DNA of 64,000 nucleotides from Pseudoips prasinana (Eukaryota; Arthropoda; Insecta; Lepidoptera; Nolidae): assembly GCA_951640165.1 (NCBI GenBank), contig OX621264.1, positions 4,965,001 through 5,029,000 on the forward strand, in the 5' to 3' direction. Below the pieces are notes generated by a model. That model was not told the origin of the DNA. It was given only the letters and a program-made list of their open reading frames with translations, and searched no databases. Made by a program: the position numbers and the translations under genes. Shown piece by piece: positions 1 to 9,668 of the stretch (the stretch's first letter is position 1; each line of letters begins with the position of its first letter).

Positions 1-135
1 ACTAATCTTGTACATGAGGCGCCCCTGACGCGTGCTCTCCGTACTCTTAACCTTATAGCAGCTGAGACTGACCTATTTGTGTGTTCTCAGAGTGAGTTCA
101 CGAGAAGTGCATTATGTATAATTAGTTATAAGTAA
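1..135 (+). CDS. C-terminal tail of a probable LINE ORF (partial)
   Basis: Frame 1 is open from the window edge for 44 codons and stops at 133-135. An AT-rich stretch and an (AAAT)n tail at about 224-242 follow, which is how a non-LTR retrotransposon 3' end looks. No catalytic motif lies in the visible part, so the family is inferred only from the tail structure. It could instead be a chance frame. Confidence 0.35.
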   Translation, partial: TNLVHEAPLTRALRTLNLIAAETDLFVCSQSEFTRSALCIISYK

Positions 136-243
136 AATTTGTTTAGTGGTATAATATTGTATTATACTTAGATAAGCACTCTATCGCATTGGACTTATAC
201 GTATGTAAAGATAGATGTAAGAGGAAAATAAATAAATAAAATA

Positions 244-405
244 TTACACCCAGTTTACAACCAAACTCAGGATAGTTCATGCAATGAAATATCTGGTTCC
301 ATCAAGTGTCCTGGTTACGAATCGAACTCACGACCTGTGGCGTATCTGCCAACCACGCCAATAGGCCCGTGTGTCAATGGATACTGGGCAAACATGGATA
401 CTGGG
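244..405 (-). mobile_element. SINE-C copy, degraded
   Basis: On the minus strand it reads the tRNA-like head (GTTGGCGTGGTTGGCAGAT-like) followed by the B-box-like GAGTTCGATTCG and part of the body. It diverges strongly from the other copies. The bases from about 406 to 724 hold nothing I recognise. Confidence 0.6.
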
Positions 406-724
406 TTTGTAATTACAAAACCGACTTCACATTTTCTTTTACCTTACAAATAGGAATAAAATTTATGTGTCCTTTCCGAATACATTCCCGATGTATCGAT
501 TAAAAAAATAATTATTAAATCACATACATTAAAAATCGCGTATTACATACATTAAAAATACTTGTGACTCTTGCTGTTGGAGTCGATTAAAAAAAACATG
601 CATTTTGAGGTCTGGTTGCCTGAGAGTCGACCCTTGTGGTCCCTCCGTCATCCCCAGTAGAATCTGACACCTGGTCTAATACTCTTAGTTACTACCCTAC
701 GGATTTTAAAGTCGGATCGCAATC

Positions 725-985
725 GTTCCAGAGTGCCAGAGTTGTTCAGGCCTCTGACATGGCTTAATGACTGTTGTCTCTAACAATCGGGACCGACAGC
801 TTAACGTGCCCTCCGGAACACGGAGTCGCTCAGAAATTAAACCACTTTGACGGTCACCCATTTACTGACTGACCAAGTGCTTATGTGCTTTACCTTTAGA
901 CAACTTTTGACAACTGGCTATATCATCATCATGATCATCATATCCGCCGAAAGCCGCTGGATGTGCGTAGCGCAAGAATAGGCAA
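725..985 (+). repeat. Repeat G copy followed by short RTE 3' tail
   Basis: Shares 'CTCTGACATGGCTTAA' and 'AGAAATTAAACCACTTTG' with seven other places in the window. It runs into a CATCATCAT-rich fragment (about 923-985) resembling the 3' tails of the RTE-like LINEs. Confidence 0.6.
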
Positions 986-1029
986 TATCTATACATATCT
1001 AAAAGTATAAGTATTGACAATTACTATAA

Positions 1030-1197
1030 AAAAATCGGCACAGTGCGAGTCGGACTCGCCCATGAAGGCTTCCGTAGCAGCAAGTGTTTCAGTTGATGGA
1101 ATGAAAGGTAAATTGTGGTTTACGATTTATGACACATTAAAAATCTACTCACTAGATCTAGTTCAAACCAACTTTCGGTGGAATTTTGCATGGTAAT
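1030..1197 (-). repeat. Repeat F fragment
   Basis: Begins with GTGCGAGTCGGACTCGCCCA and ends with GGAATTTTGCATGGTAATGT, the reverse complement of the 3' part of the fuller F copies at 2236-2930 and 22203-22748. A GTAC foldback abuts its end. Confidence 0.65.
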
Positions 1198-1201
1198 GTA
1201 C

Positions 1202-1334
1202 AGACGCCAGTACATCCAGCTATCCCAATCTGTCAAATTTCTTTTATAGATTTTCAATTTTATCACAAAAGCATAAGGTTCACTTTCGATTGGGGAAATT
1301 AGACAGATTGGGGTAGCTTGATGTGCTGGCGTCT
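1202..1334. mobile_element. GTAC foldback element, copy 1
   Basis: 133 bp with inverted repeats of roughly 45 bp (AGACGCCAGTACATCCAGCT and its near-complement), flanked on both sides by GTAC. The two arms can pair over most of the length. No coding capacity, so it is non-autonomous. Confidence 0.85.
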
Positions 1335-1475
1335 GTACCTATGTTCGCAATAAATAAATTGAAATATTGAAAAGTAACTGTTACGATATGTTTTGCAAAG
1401 ATCGGATAATAATCTTAAAATAATCGAGGTGCCAGTTGACGTGGTTGGTAAATGCTTGCCTTTCTCATTTCTCTT

Positions 1476-1584
1476 CAATCTGACTAATTTCCCCAAATGA
1501 AAGTCCACCTTATGCTTTTGTGATAAAGTTGATAATCTATAAATTAAATTTGACAGATTGGAGTAGCTGGATGTGCTGGCGTCT
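1476..1584. mobile_element. GTAC foldback element, copy 2 (one end lost)
   Basis: The right arm and centre match copy 1 and end in GGCGTCTGTAC. The outer part of the left arm is missing and is replaced by a SINE-C-like scrap (about 1438-1466). Confidence 0.75.
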
Positions 1585-1646
1585 GTACAATAATAATACA
1601 GACATATTTCATGGTGTTAATGAAATGTTTGTATCGCTATGTCCAG

Positions 1647-1860
1647 CCTCTACTGGCTAAGTCGCCGAACATCGATTTCTGAAATGGCGTTCAAATAAAT
1701 AAAGGTTAAAAATGACATAATAAATCGTTAAATCAGCTTCAACGTTGACAAGCGATTCCGGACCATTTATGACGTCACATGTGTTCATGAAAGCCGGTTT
1801 AACGATTTCTTGAACGCCATTCAACAAATCGATATTCGGCGACTTCGCCAGTAGAGCCCC
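1647..1860. mobile_element. MITE-B palindromic element
   Basis: Starts CTCTACTGGCTAAGTCGCCG and ends with the complement, so the ends pair. It contains AATAAATAAAGGTTAAAAAT and a central TGACGTCACATGTG. Related copies lie at 4407, 12211, 19233, 49183 and 55814. Non-coding. Confidence 0.75.
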
Positions 1861-1950
1861 GGTTAGGGCATGCAACTGGATTTAACAAAGATGTCACGTG
1901 ACTTGACTACGTAAATATAAAATGTCACAATTCAAAACCTAAAGATATCA

Positions 1951-2092
1951 TCATCATCATCATCATATCAGCCGAAAGACGTCCACTGCTGGACAAAGGC
2001 CTCCACCAAAGATCTTCACAATTGCCGGTCTTGCGCTATTCGCATCCAGCAGTTTCCAGCGACCCGCACAAGATCATCGGTCCATATTGTAG
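1951..2092 (-). mobile_element. RTE-like LINE 3' end
   Basis: Carries an ATCATCATC tail, then GCCGAAAGACGTCCACTGCT and GATCATCGGTCC. This is the reverse complement of the 3' end of the coding copy at 6303-6765. Truncated at its 5' side. Confidence 0.7.
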
Positions 2093-2235
2093 AATCTAAT
2101 CTAAATATACGTCAGTAATAAATCCTATATGACAATTTGAGTACAATAAATATAATTAATTAGACATAAAATATATAATTACACAGGATTAAACTTTTAC
2201 TTCAGATATAGGTATGGGCTAAAGCTTTTTACGCT

Positions 2236-2930
2236 TTTTAGGGTTCCGTAAAAAAAAAACGGAACCCTTATAGATTCGTCATGTCTCTCTCTGTCTGTCT
2301 GTCCGTCCGTATGTCACATCCACTTTTTACCGAAACTATAAGGACTATACTGTTAAAACTTGGTAAGTAGATGTATTCTGTGAACCGCATTAAGATTTTC
2401 ACACAAAAATAGAAAAAAAGCATTAAATTTAGGGGGTACTTAAAACTGACACTCAAATTTATTTTTTCATCAAACAGTGTATCTATGGATAGGTCTTCAA
2501 AAATGATATTGAGGTTCCGAATATAATTTTTTTCTAAACTGAATAGTTTGCGAGACACTTCCAAAGTGGTAAAATGAGTGTCCCCCGTGTAACTTCTAAA
2601 ATAAGAGAATAATAAAACTAAAAAAAATATATGATGTACATTACCATGCAACATTTGTTACATGTAAATATAATGTAATTTGTCTAGATGAAATAAATCA
2701 TTTTTGTATTTTTAACTTCCACCGAAAATTGGTTTGAACGCGATCTAGTATCTAGTTTTTTTTTTTAATACGTCATAAATCATAAACCGCAATTTACCTT
2801 TCATTCACTAACAACACACAAGACACAACTACTACAAGAACTTTTATATATATATTACTCTTATACTGCTACTTGCTGCTACAGAACCCTTCATGGACGA
2901 GTCCGACTCGCATATGGCCGCTTTTTTTAA
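2236..2930 (+). repeat. Repeat F, long copy
   Basis: Starts GGTTCCGTAAAAAAAAAACG, includes CTGTCTGTCCGTCCGTATGT and ACTTGGTAAGTAGATGTATT, and ends with GAGTCCGACTCGCATATGGC. Aligned throughout with 22203-22748. Open frames inside it are not conserved between copies, so I treat it as non-coding. Confidence 0.75.
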
Positions 2931-3086
2931 TACTAATTATCAATACACATAGTTTTAGATATATTTTGCTACTATGTCCAAATGGTTCGTTCAAACCTCA
3001 GAGTTTTTAGTGCCACTATAATTATATAACGCTTTCTGATACATAATGTTTATTTGGTAATCAATTATTGACAAAAAATTATGTAC

Positions 3087-3219
3087 AGACGCCAGCACAT
3101 CAAGCTAACCCAATCTGTCAAATTTCCCTAATTGAAAGTGAACCTTATGCTTTTGTGATAAAGTTGAAAATCTATAAAAGAAATTTGACAGATTGGAGTA
3201 GCTGGATGTGCTGGCGTCT
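3087..3219. mobile_element. GTAC foldback element, copy 3
   Basis: 133 bp, the same length as copies 1, 4 and 6, flanked by GTAC on both sides. Its centre is in the opposite orientation to copy 1. Full inverted repeats are present. Confidence 0.85.
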
Positions 3220-3333
3220 GTACAAACCTGATTACCAACTTTGGGTTTATAAATAATAGTTTAAGTTAGTTGTACGTTTTTAAAAACTACTAACTGTGCC
3301 CCCCTGTTAAACGCGTTAAAGGAAATAAAAACC

Positions 3334-3594
3334 TGCCAAGTGCGAGTCGGACTCACGTATGAAGTATTCCGTACCATTATCTATAAAAACGAGCAAAAAA
3401 TTCACGTTTGTTGTATGGGAGCCCCCTTTAATATTTATTATATTTTTTAGTTTTCGTTGTCATAGCGGTAAAAAAATACATCATCTGTGAACATTTCAAC
3501 TGTTTAACTATCACGGTTCATGAGATACAGCCTGGTGATAGACAGACAGTCTTAGTAATAGGGTCCCATCTTACCCTTATGGTACGGAACCCTA
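3334..3594 (-). repeat. Repeat F, variant subfamily
   Basis: Begins GCCAAGTGCGAGTCGGACTC and ends ATGGTACGGAACCCTAA. The interior (TTGTATGGGAGCCCCCTTTA, CAACTGTTTAAC) matches 7397-7690 rather than the long F copies, so there are two F subfamilies sharing ends. Confidence 0.65.
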
Positions 3595-3814
3595 ACAATG
3601 GTTGGCTTTGCACTTTTACTTCAAGAGCCCGTATTTCCTTTAATTTTCTCTATTTACCATTCTTTTCCATCAGTTATCGTCAATAAATTTCTTTTATCTT
3701 TAGTTTGGGGTCAGATGGCAGTGTGTTAGTCGTCCCAAGATATTTATTTATTTATAGCGAGTAAAACCAAATAAATTATATAGACCGATACTGGGTCACA
3801 TTGACTGCAGTTGC

Positions 3815-4056
3815 ATATAGGCTTGCCAGGTGTCCGGCTTTAGCCGGACTTGTTTGGCTTTTTGCGGTCGCGTCCGGCGAAATATGTACGTGTTTGGCCT
3901 GTCCGGCTTTTGTCAGAGTGGCGATTCGTACGACGATGGGCGGACGTAACATTATGTTTGGTAATAAAAAAAATATGTCCGGCTTTTAGGGCAAAATGTC
4001 AGGCCTTATATAGTGCGCAGTCCGGCCTTTGCATTTTATGGCCTGGCAACCCTAGT
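3815..4056. repeat. TCCGGC-rich foldback repeat
   Basis: Ends are roughly complementary (GGCTTGCCAGGTG and GCCTGGCAACCCTAG). The motif TCCGGCTTT recurs several times inside. No coding signal. A related opening (TAGGGTTGCCACG) occurs near 19480. Confidence 0.45.
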
Positions 4057-4406
4057 TGCATACAAAACTGCTAGGCCAAAGAACCAGCACTAAAGTATTT
4101 GGTGTAGGTACTAGGCTCGCATGATCGCGAGGAGTTCTGATTGAAACAGAATAAGAAGGATAGTGCCTTTTTTCCGGCATTTAGGTAACGAGATGGCGGC
4201 GTCTCGTGTTCCACACACGCCTCTGAAGGAGGTGAGGAAGGGGACATATCCTGGGACATTTGATCCCAAACTGATTTATTTTCAGACCAGCAGATCCATA
4301 GTGTTACAATAAAACTTACAGGCTATGTTAGTGTACATAATGAATTGATTCCACATGGGCAGACTCACCGAACTTTAACAACATGTAGCTCGGTGAACCT
4401 ACCAAC

Positions 4407-4487
4407 CAGGGGCTCTACTGGCTAACATCGATTTCTTAAATGGCGTTCATATAAATAAAGGTTAAAAATGACTTAATCAATCGTTGA
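4407..4487. mobile_element. MITE-B fragment
   Basis: The left arm of MITE-B (CAGGGGCTCTACTGGCTAAC through GGTTAAAAATGACTTAATCA), cut off where the 625-bp tandem array starts. Bases 4057-4406 show nothing recognisable. Confidence 0.65.
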
Positions 4488-5872
4488 AAGAAGATGAATT
4501 GCTGAAGAGATCGAAGCGAACTGTTTCACAGTGACAGCAGGAGTAGCGACAGCCATTTGGCCGCAAACCTGTTTGGGTTCGAGCGCGCGAGCTGACCCCG
4601 CGTCAGGTAACCGGAAGGTCAGAATTTAATCCAACTCGCTTTTGGACAGCCGATACAACCGACTTATCCGTAGAATAAAGTTTCTTCTGCATATAGACGT
4701 ATCCAATGGACCAGGATGAAGCGTCCCACCTTTTTAGTTTTTGATTAGGCAGGGGCAATGCCTACGCATGCCACCCGCAAAAAGTGTCTGCGAGTGGGTA
4801 TGTTGGACTTGCACCGAGTAAACCTACCTGCCGTGGACTTCTCTTGGCGCCTGATGGGGGAGCCGCGGGATATACTTCTCCGGTGGTCCCTTTTGTGCCA
4901 TGTCCCAGATGGTCGGGACACGTACCCTGGGAGCGCTCAGAATTGCCCTCCCCTATTGCCGACTCCTGCCAGTCCGGCACAGCGTCTGTGCCACAAACAG
5001 ATCGCTGTCTTCCCGAAGCTACTTGCACGTGGCGGCAGTAGAGGACACTTCTCCCTCTGCCGCCGCAGCCTCGGGGCGTCCCTCCGATCAGCTATAATGC
5101 TTAATATACAATGTAGAAGATGAATTGCTGAAGAGATCGAAGCGAACTGTTTCACAGTGTCAGCAGGAGTAACGATAGGCATATGGCCAAAACCTGTTTG
5201 GGTTAGAGCGCGCGAGCTGACCCCGCGTGAGATAACCGGAAGGTCAGAATTTAATCCAACTCGCATTTGGAGAGCCGATACAATCGACTTATCCGTAGAA
5301 TAAAGTTTCTTCTGCATGTAGACGTATGCAATGGCCCAGGATGGGGCGTCCCACCTTTTTATTTTTTGATTAGGCAGGGGCAATGCCTACGCATGCCACC
5401 CGCAAAAAGTGTTTGCGAGTGGATATGTCGGACTTGCACCGACTAAACCTACCTGCCGTGGACTTCTCTTGGCGCCTGATGGGGGGGCCGCGGATATGCT
5501 TCTCCGGTGCTCCCTTTTGCGCCATGTCCCAGATGGTCGGGACACGTACCCTGGGAGGGCTCAGAATTGCCCTCCCCTTTTGCCGACTCCTGCCGGTCCG
5601 GCACAGCGTCTGTGCCACAAACAGATCGCTGTCTTCCCGAAGCTGCTAGCACGTGGTAGAGGACACTTCTCCCACTGCCGCCGCAGCCTCGGGGCGTCCC
5701 TCCTATCAGCTATAATGCTTAATATACTATGTAGAAGATTAATTGCTGAAGAGATCGAAGCGAACTGTTTCACAGTGACAGTAGGAGTAGCGACAGCTAT
5801 TTGACCCCGTGTGAGATAACCGGAAGGTCAGAATTTAATCCAACTCGCTTTTGGAGAACCGTTACAATGTAC
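4488..5872. repeat. 625-bp tandem array (two full units plus a partial third)
   Basis: The block starting AAGATGAATTGCTGAAGAG appears at 4491, 5117 and (with one change) 5735, and GGGGCAATGCCTACGCATGC at 4752 and 5377, giving spacings of 626, 618 and 625. GC content is clearly above the surroundings. Frames of 120-150 codons open on both strands in the GC-rich part, but none has a recognisable domain and none stays uninterrupted across units. The third unit ends near 5872. Confidence 0.8.
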
Positions 5873-5892
5873 GATTTTATAGTCACTTTTTT

Positions 5893-5985
5893 GACTGCCT
5901 CGTAGGTCTAGCGGTAGCGTCTTCAACTGACAACGAGGTCCTGGGTTCAAGTCCCGGGTCGGGCCAAAAGTGATTTTGAGATTTA
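5893..5985 (+). mobile_element. SINE-B head fragment
   Basis: Has the tRNA-like head with A box (GGTCTAGCGGTAGCG) and B box (GGTTCAAGTCC), then AAAAGTGATTTTGAG. The body is missing and a LINE tail follows directly. Confidence 0.7.
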
Positions 5986-6298
5986 TAAGATGTATAAGAT
6001 TCTATAACAAACTTCCCAACTATATTAGAGAATTGTCTACGAATAAGTGTAAAATAATTATTAAAGCCAATTGTGTAGCAGGGCAGTGATAAAAATGCTT
6101 GGGATTGAGTTGTTCTGAGTCAACACGCATGATTGTAATTAATCTTAAGAATATTTTATTTTAAAAAAGAATTCCTACTGAGTTTTCTGGCAGTGTTTCT
6201 CAGTAGCTGCCAGGTCATGCACTGCACGGTAGGGTAAAAAAAATGACGATTCCACATAAATGTATTTTTTTTACGGATTAAATGATTTTTGGCTTTGA
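5986..6298 (+). mobile_element. Jockey/CR1-like LINE 3' end
   Basis: Carries remnants of a C-terminus (ATTCTATAACAAACTTCCCA), then the shared 3' UTR (GAGTTGTTCTGAGTCAACAC, CAGTGTTTCTCAGTAGCTGC). Matches 59142-59542 and the complement of 16317-16690. Too decayed to code. Confidence 0.7.
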
Positions 6299-6302
6299 CT
6301 TA

Positions 6303-6765
6303 GTAACCGAGTCCCAAATACCGCAGTGTCTCAAATCGAAACTCTTCGACCAGTGTGTGTTGCCAGTGATGACTTACGGAACAGAGACGTGGTCGCTCAC
6401 TATGGTCCTTATCAGGCGGCTCAAGGTCACCCAAAGAGCAATGGAAAGGGCTATGCTTGGAGTTTTCCTGCGAGATCGAATCAGAAATGCTGAGATCCGC
6501 AGGCGAACCAAAGTAACCGACACAGCAGTAAGAATTTCCAAATTGAAATGGCAGTGGGCAGGGCACATAGCTCGTAGAGCCGACGGCCGCTGGGGCAGAA
6601 AGGTTCTCGATTGGCGACCACGAAACGCGTAGGCAGGACCCCTACAAGACGGACCGATGATCTTGTGCGCGTCGCTGCGGATAACGCAAGACCGGCAATT
6701 GTGGAGATCTTTGGGGGAGGCCTTTGTCCAGCAGTGGACGTCTTTCGGGTGATATGATAGTAACC
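6303..6765 (+). pseudogene. RTE-type LINE reverse transcriptase C-terminus, broken
   Basis: Translation 6303-6632 gives a segment typical of the C-terminus of insect RTE endonuclease/reverse transcriptase ORFs: TYGTETWSLT, LKVTQRAMERAMLG, IRNAEIRRRTKVTD and LKWQWAGHIARRADGRW. The frame then meets a stop at 6630-6632. The following codons (RTDDL-like) continue in another frame, so there is a frameshift as well. The 3' end (GGCAATTGTGGAGATCTTTG, TCCAGCAGTGGACGTC) is the sequence found alone in six other places. The 5' part, including endonuclease and the RT catalytic core, is absent. A dead, 5'-truncated insertion. Confidence 0.8.
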
Positions 6766-6937
6766 GGGAACCGGGCGAGCCGATACAATCGACTTATCCG
6801 TAGAATAAAGTTACTTCTGTATAATTATTACTTTAGATGAGAGCGATTTGAAATTTGTATAGTACAAAATCAGCTATAACATTTTACATAATATTTTAGC
6901 AATTTGGCTAGGCTATACATTTACTTCATTTGTTACA

Positions 6938-7106
6938 TACACACACGGCTATGTGATCCCAAACTAAGCAGAGCTTGTATTAAGGACACCACATGACTGA
7001 TATACTACATATACTACTTTTCTTTTGTAAATACATACTTATATAATCGAACCCAAGACCTGAGGCGTGAAAGGCAAGCATTTACCAACCACGCCAACAG
7101 GGCCGT
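6938..7106 (-). mobile_element. SINE-C copy
   Basis: Minus-strand copy with the tail GATCCCAAACTAAGCAGAGC and the head GGCGTGGTTGGTAAATGCTT. Shortened in the middle. Confidence 0.7.
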
Positions 7107-7183
7107 CATATGTCCCGCGCAGATGGCTAGTTTCCAATGAGACTGGGTGCCGTAGCTGATATTCGGCTAGGAGGACATTATTA
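7107..7183 (+). mobile_element. SINE-B 3' fragment
   Basis: Contains ATATGTCCCGCGCAGATGGC and TCGGCTAGGAGGACATTATT, the last 90 bases of SINE-B, joined directly to the SINE-C copy. Bases 7184-7396 show nothing recognisable. Confidence 0.65.
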
Positions 7184-7396
7184 TTATTTCTCCATAACGG
7201 GTTATTGGTCAAGGGTAATAAAACTTTCTTATCGATATAATCCATTCTCGGTGTAATTCTGACTTTTAAGTCTGTCCTTCTTTCTTAGTAGATCTCTCTC
7301 TCTTGCTGCTCATCCACCGTCCACAGGACGGTAGCCTATAAAATAATGAGATAAATATAGGGTATTAGGAGAATTACAGTGTTGATTGTTGTTTTT

Positions 7397-7690
7397 TTTA
7401 GGCTTCCGTATCCAAAGAGTAAAACGGGACCCTATTACTGAGACTTCGCTATCTGTCTGTCTGTCCGTCTGTCACCAGGCTGTATCTCAAGAACCGTGTT
7501 AGTTAGACAGTTGAAATTTTCACAGATGATGTATTTATGTTGCCTCTATAACAAAAAAAAAACAAAATGAAAAATATTTAAGGGGAATCCCATACAACAA
7601 ACGTGATTTTTTTTATAGATATTTCGTTTTTATATATAATGTACGGGACACTGCGTGCGCGAGTCCGACTCGCACTTGGCCCGTTTTTTT
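7397..7690 (+). repeat. Repeat F, variant subfamily
   Basis: Starts TAGGCTTCCGTATCCAAAG and ends CGAGTCCGACTCGCACTTGG. The interior matches 3334-3594 in reverse orientation. It interrupts repeat X. Confidence 0.65.
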
Positions 7691-8179
7691 TACTATAACA
7701 AGCTTAAAAAATATTTTAAATTTTTATACAAAATATTACATATCATATATTTACATATTTGTGATATATTATGACACATTTTAATCAGTTTTTATGTTTT
7801 CACTTTGAACAACAGACACGAGAGGTATAAATAAAAAATATTGGTCAAATTAACACAGATGTGTTAAATAATTAACATAAATTAATTAACCAACGAATTT
7901 TAATTCGCAAATGTGAAAAAGCACGTGAATACACCACGTTGTCAACATGGTCTATCATAGACGTGTTTTTATTTTTTCCCACGGTGTTGTTGGACGTAGG
8001 CGCAAATAATCATGACAGTAGTAGTAGTAATCTATCTCATTCTCTCGCAGGCTAAATTTAATTAATCTATACAAATAAATAAAATTGGAGTGTCTGTTTG
8101 TAATATTGAAATAGGCGGTTTTTACTACATAAATATGAATATATATACGGTACATACACCAAAATAAGACTTTTTACAA

Positions 8180-8383
8180 TTTTTGTCTGTCTGTCTGTCT
8201 GTTTGTTCCGGCTAATCTCTGAAATGGCTGGACCGATTTTGACGGGACTTTTATTGGCAGGTAGCTGATGTAATAAGGAGTAACTTAGGCTACTTTTATT
8301 TTAGAAAAAGTCTTTTATTTTACTAAAAAACGAAATAAACTAATTAACACGCGGACGAAGTCGCGGGCACAGCTAGTGTGTAA
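8180..8383 (+). repeat. Dispersed repeat with CTGT microsatellite
   Basis: Contains (TCTG)n, then AATGGCTGGACCGATTTTGA and ends ACGAAGTCGCGGGCACAGCT. I recognise this arrangement as a common Lepidoptera repeat (recall, not search). Only one copy lies in the window. Confidence 0.45.
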
Positions 8384-8527
8384 TATGTTTGTCTCTTTTC
8401 CTGTCGCTTATTCGTTTCATCGAGTTTTCAACAGAAAATCACAACGTGCCATAGAAGTTTAATTTCAACAAGATGACTTGAGTTTATTTTATTACTTATA
8501 TTTTCAATTAGTTTTATCAATGGTGAT

Positions 8528-8901
8528 GATGTCTTCCCGGCCGAATTTCGGCCACGGTGGCCATTCCTAATGGAGATTAGCTAATTGCGTACGACATATT
8601 ATAGTGCATAAGTGTGTTGTGTGTCAAACACATTGGCACTTTCTTTTCCATGATCCATCTCATGATCCGATGGGACGACTAGCGACACGACCGGAATGTG
8701 GTCAGGTACAGGACCGACGGCTTTACGTGCTTTCCGAGGCACGTGGGTGTAATACCGCCAACTTCCAGACTTGGGGCTGATACTGAGAAATTCATTTTTA
8801 CGGAAAAATCCCAAAATCACTTTTTGGCCCGACCCGGGATTTGAACCCAGGACGTCATTTTATGCGGTTGAACACGCTACTGCTAGACCAACGAGGCAGT
8901 C
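8528..8901 (-). mobile_element. SINE-B, near full length
   Basis: Read on the minus strand: head GACTGCCTCGTTGGTCTAGC, B box GGTTCAAATCCC, body TGGGATTTTTCCG..., and the end TGGCCGAAATTCGGCCGGG. About 370 bp, the same length as the copies at 37457 and 61263. Confidence 0.85.
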
Positions 8902-8957
8902 AAATTTTATTAATAATATTAGTTTTACAAACGCAGTAGTAGTTAGGTTTCCCCCAT

Positions 8958-9135
8958 TTTATGACCATTTGGAGAGGTTTTCCGTAGTCACCGCGATTGG
9001 CACGCGAGTTGGTGACCGTAGTTAGGTGGTAGCTAGTACACAGGTGGCACTGCTGCCCGACTACCTGGTGTATCCCTTAGTCGCGTTTTACGACACCCAC
9101 GGGATGGTATGGGGTGACCCTGTTATTCTTTCTGG
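8958..9135. repeat. Repeat P copy
   Basis: GTTGGTGACCGTAGTTAGGT, GCTGCCCGACTACCTGGTG and CACGGGATGGTATGGGGTGA recur at 29845-30020 and in part at 51180-51410. No coding signal. Confidence 0.55.
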
Positions 9136-9507
9136 GCCCAATAACTTGGAACAATTAACACACGGCCTTCTGATCCCATACTAGGCAGAGCTTTCTTTTT
9201 TACGTGGTGGAAATGCTCAAATCGCATGCCCGTCGCTTGGGGAGCGCTCAAACCACTAAATGGTTTTAGTACGGTAGCCAGCCTCGCAGTGTTTGTAGCG
9301 GGGGCTCTGGGTACTCGTGAACGATCACAGCGAGAATAAAATTTTTAAGAAAAGTCTTGAAAAAGTTAAATTCAACATTTTTTAGCAATTTAAAATAATT
9401 TTTTGTTTGAATAAATGAACTTAATAATCTTTTTTTACAATACTATGCCTTAACGTTAAACGTAGCGAAGCACGTACACCGGGCCGCTAGTAGACTTCTA
9501 AAAACAC

Positions 9508-9570
9508 TGCCATTTGATCCCAAACTAAGCCGAGCTTGTACTATGGCAACAAGACAACTGATAAATAATA
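9508..9570 (-). mobile_element. SINE-C tail fragment
   Basis: GATCCCAAACTAAGCCGAGC plus a TAATAATAA tail. A similar scrap lies at 9156-9202. The intervening bases hold nothing recognisable. Confidence 0.5.
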
Positions 9571-9668
9571 ATAATATATAGTAATATATAGGGACAATGT
9601 CACACAGATCATCCTAGCCCCAAACTAAGCAAAGCTTGTACTATGGGTACCAGGCGACGATATACATA

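Larger units (their letters stand above)
6776..7912 (+). repeat. Repeat X, interrupted copy
   Basis: Segments 6810-6932 (GAGAGCGATTTGAAATT) and 7692-7912 (TGTGTTAAATAATTAACATA) are shared in the same order with 44105-44832. The material between them differs in the two places: here SINE-C, SINE-B and F copies; there a LINE tail and a foldback. The start overlaps a piece of the 625-bp unit (GAGCCGATACAATCGACTTA). Confidence 0.6.

Noticed and set aside
2268..2654. 128-codon minus-strand frame
   Set aside because: It lies inside repeat F and the frame is not kept in the other F copies.
4758..5804. Frames of 120-150 codons in the 625-bp tandem array as a gene
   Set aside because: Frames open on both strands, shift between units and contain no domain; high GC alone explains them.
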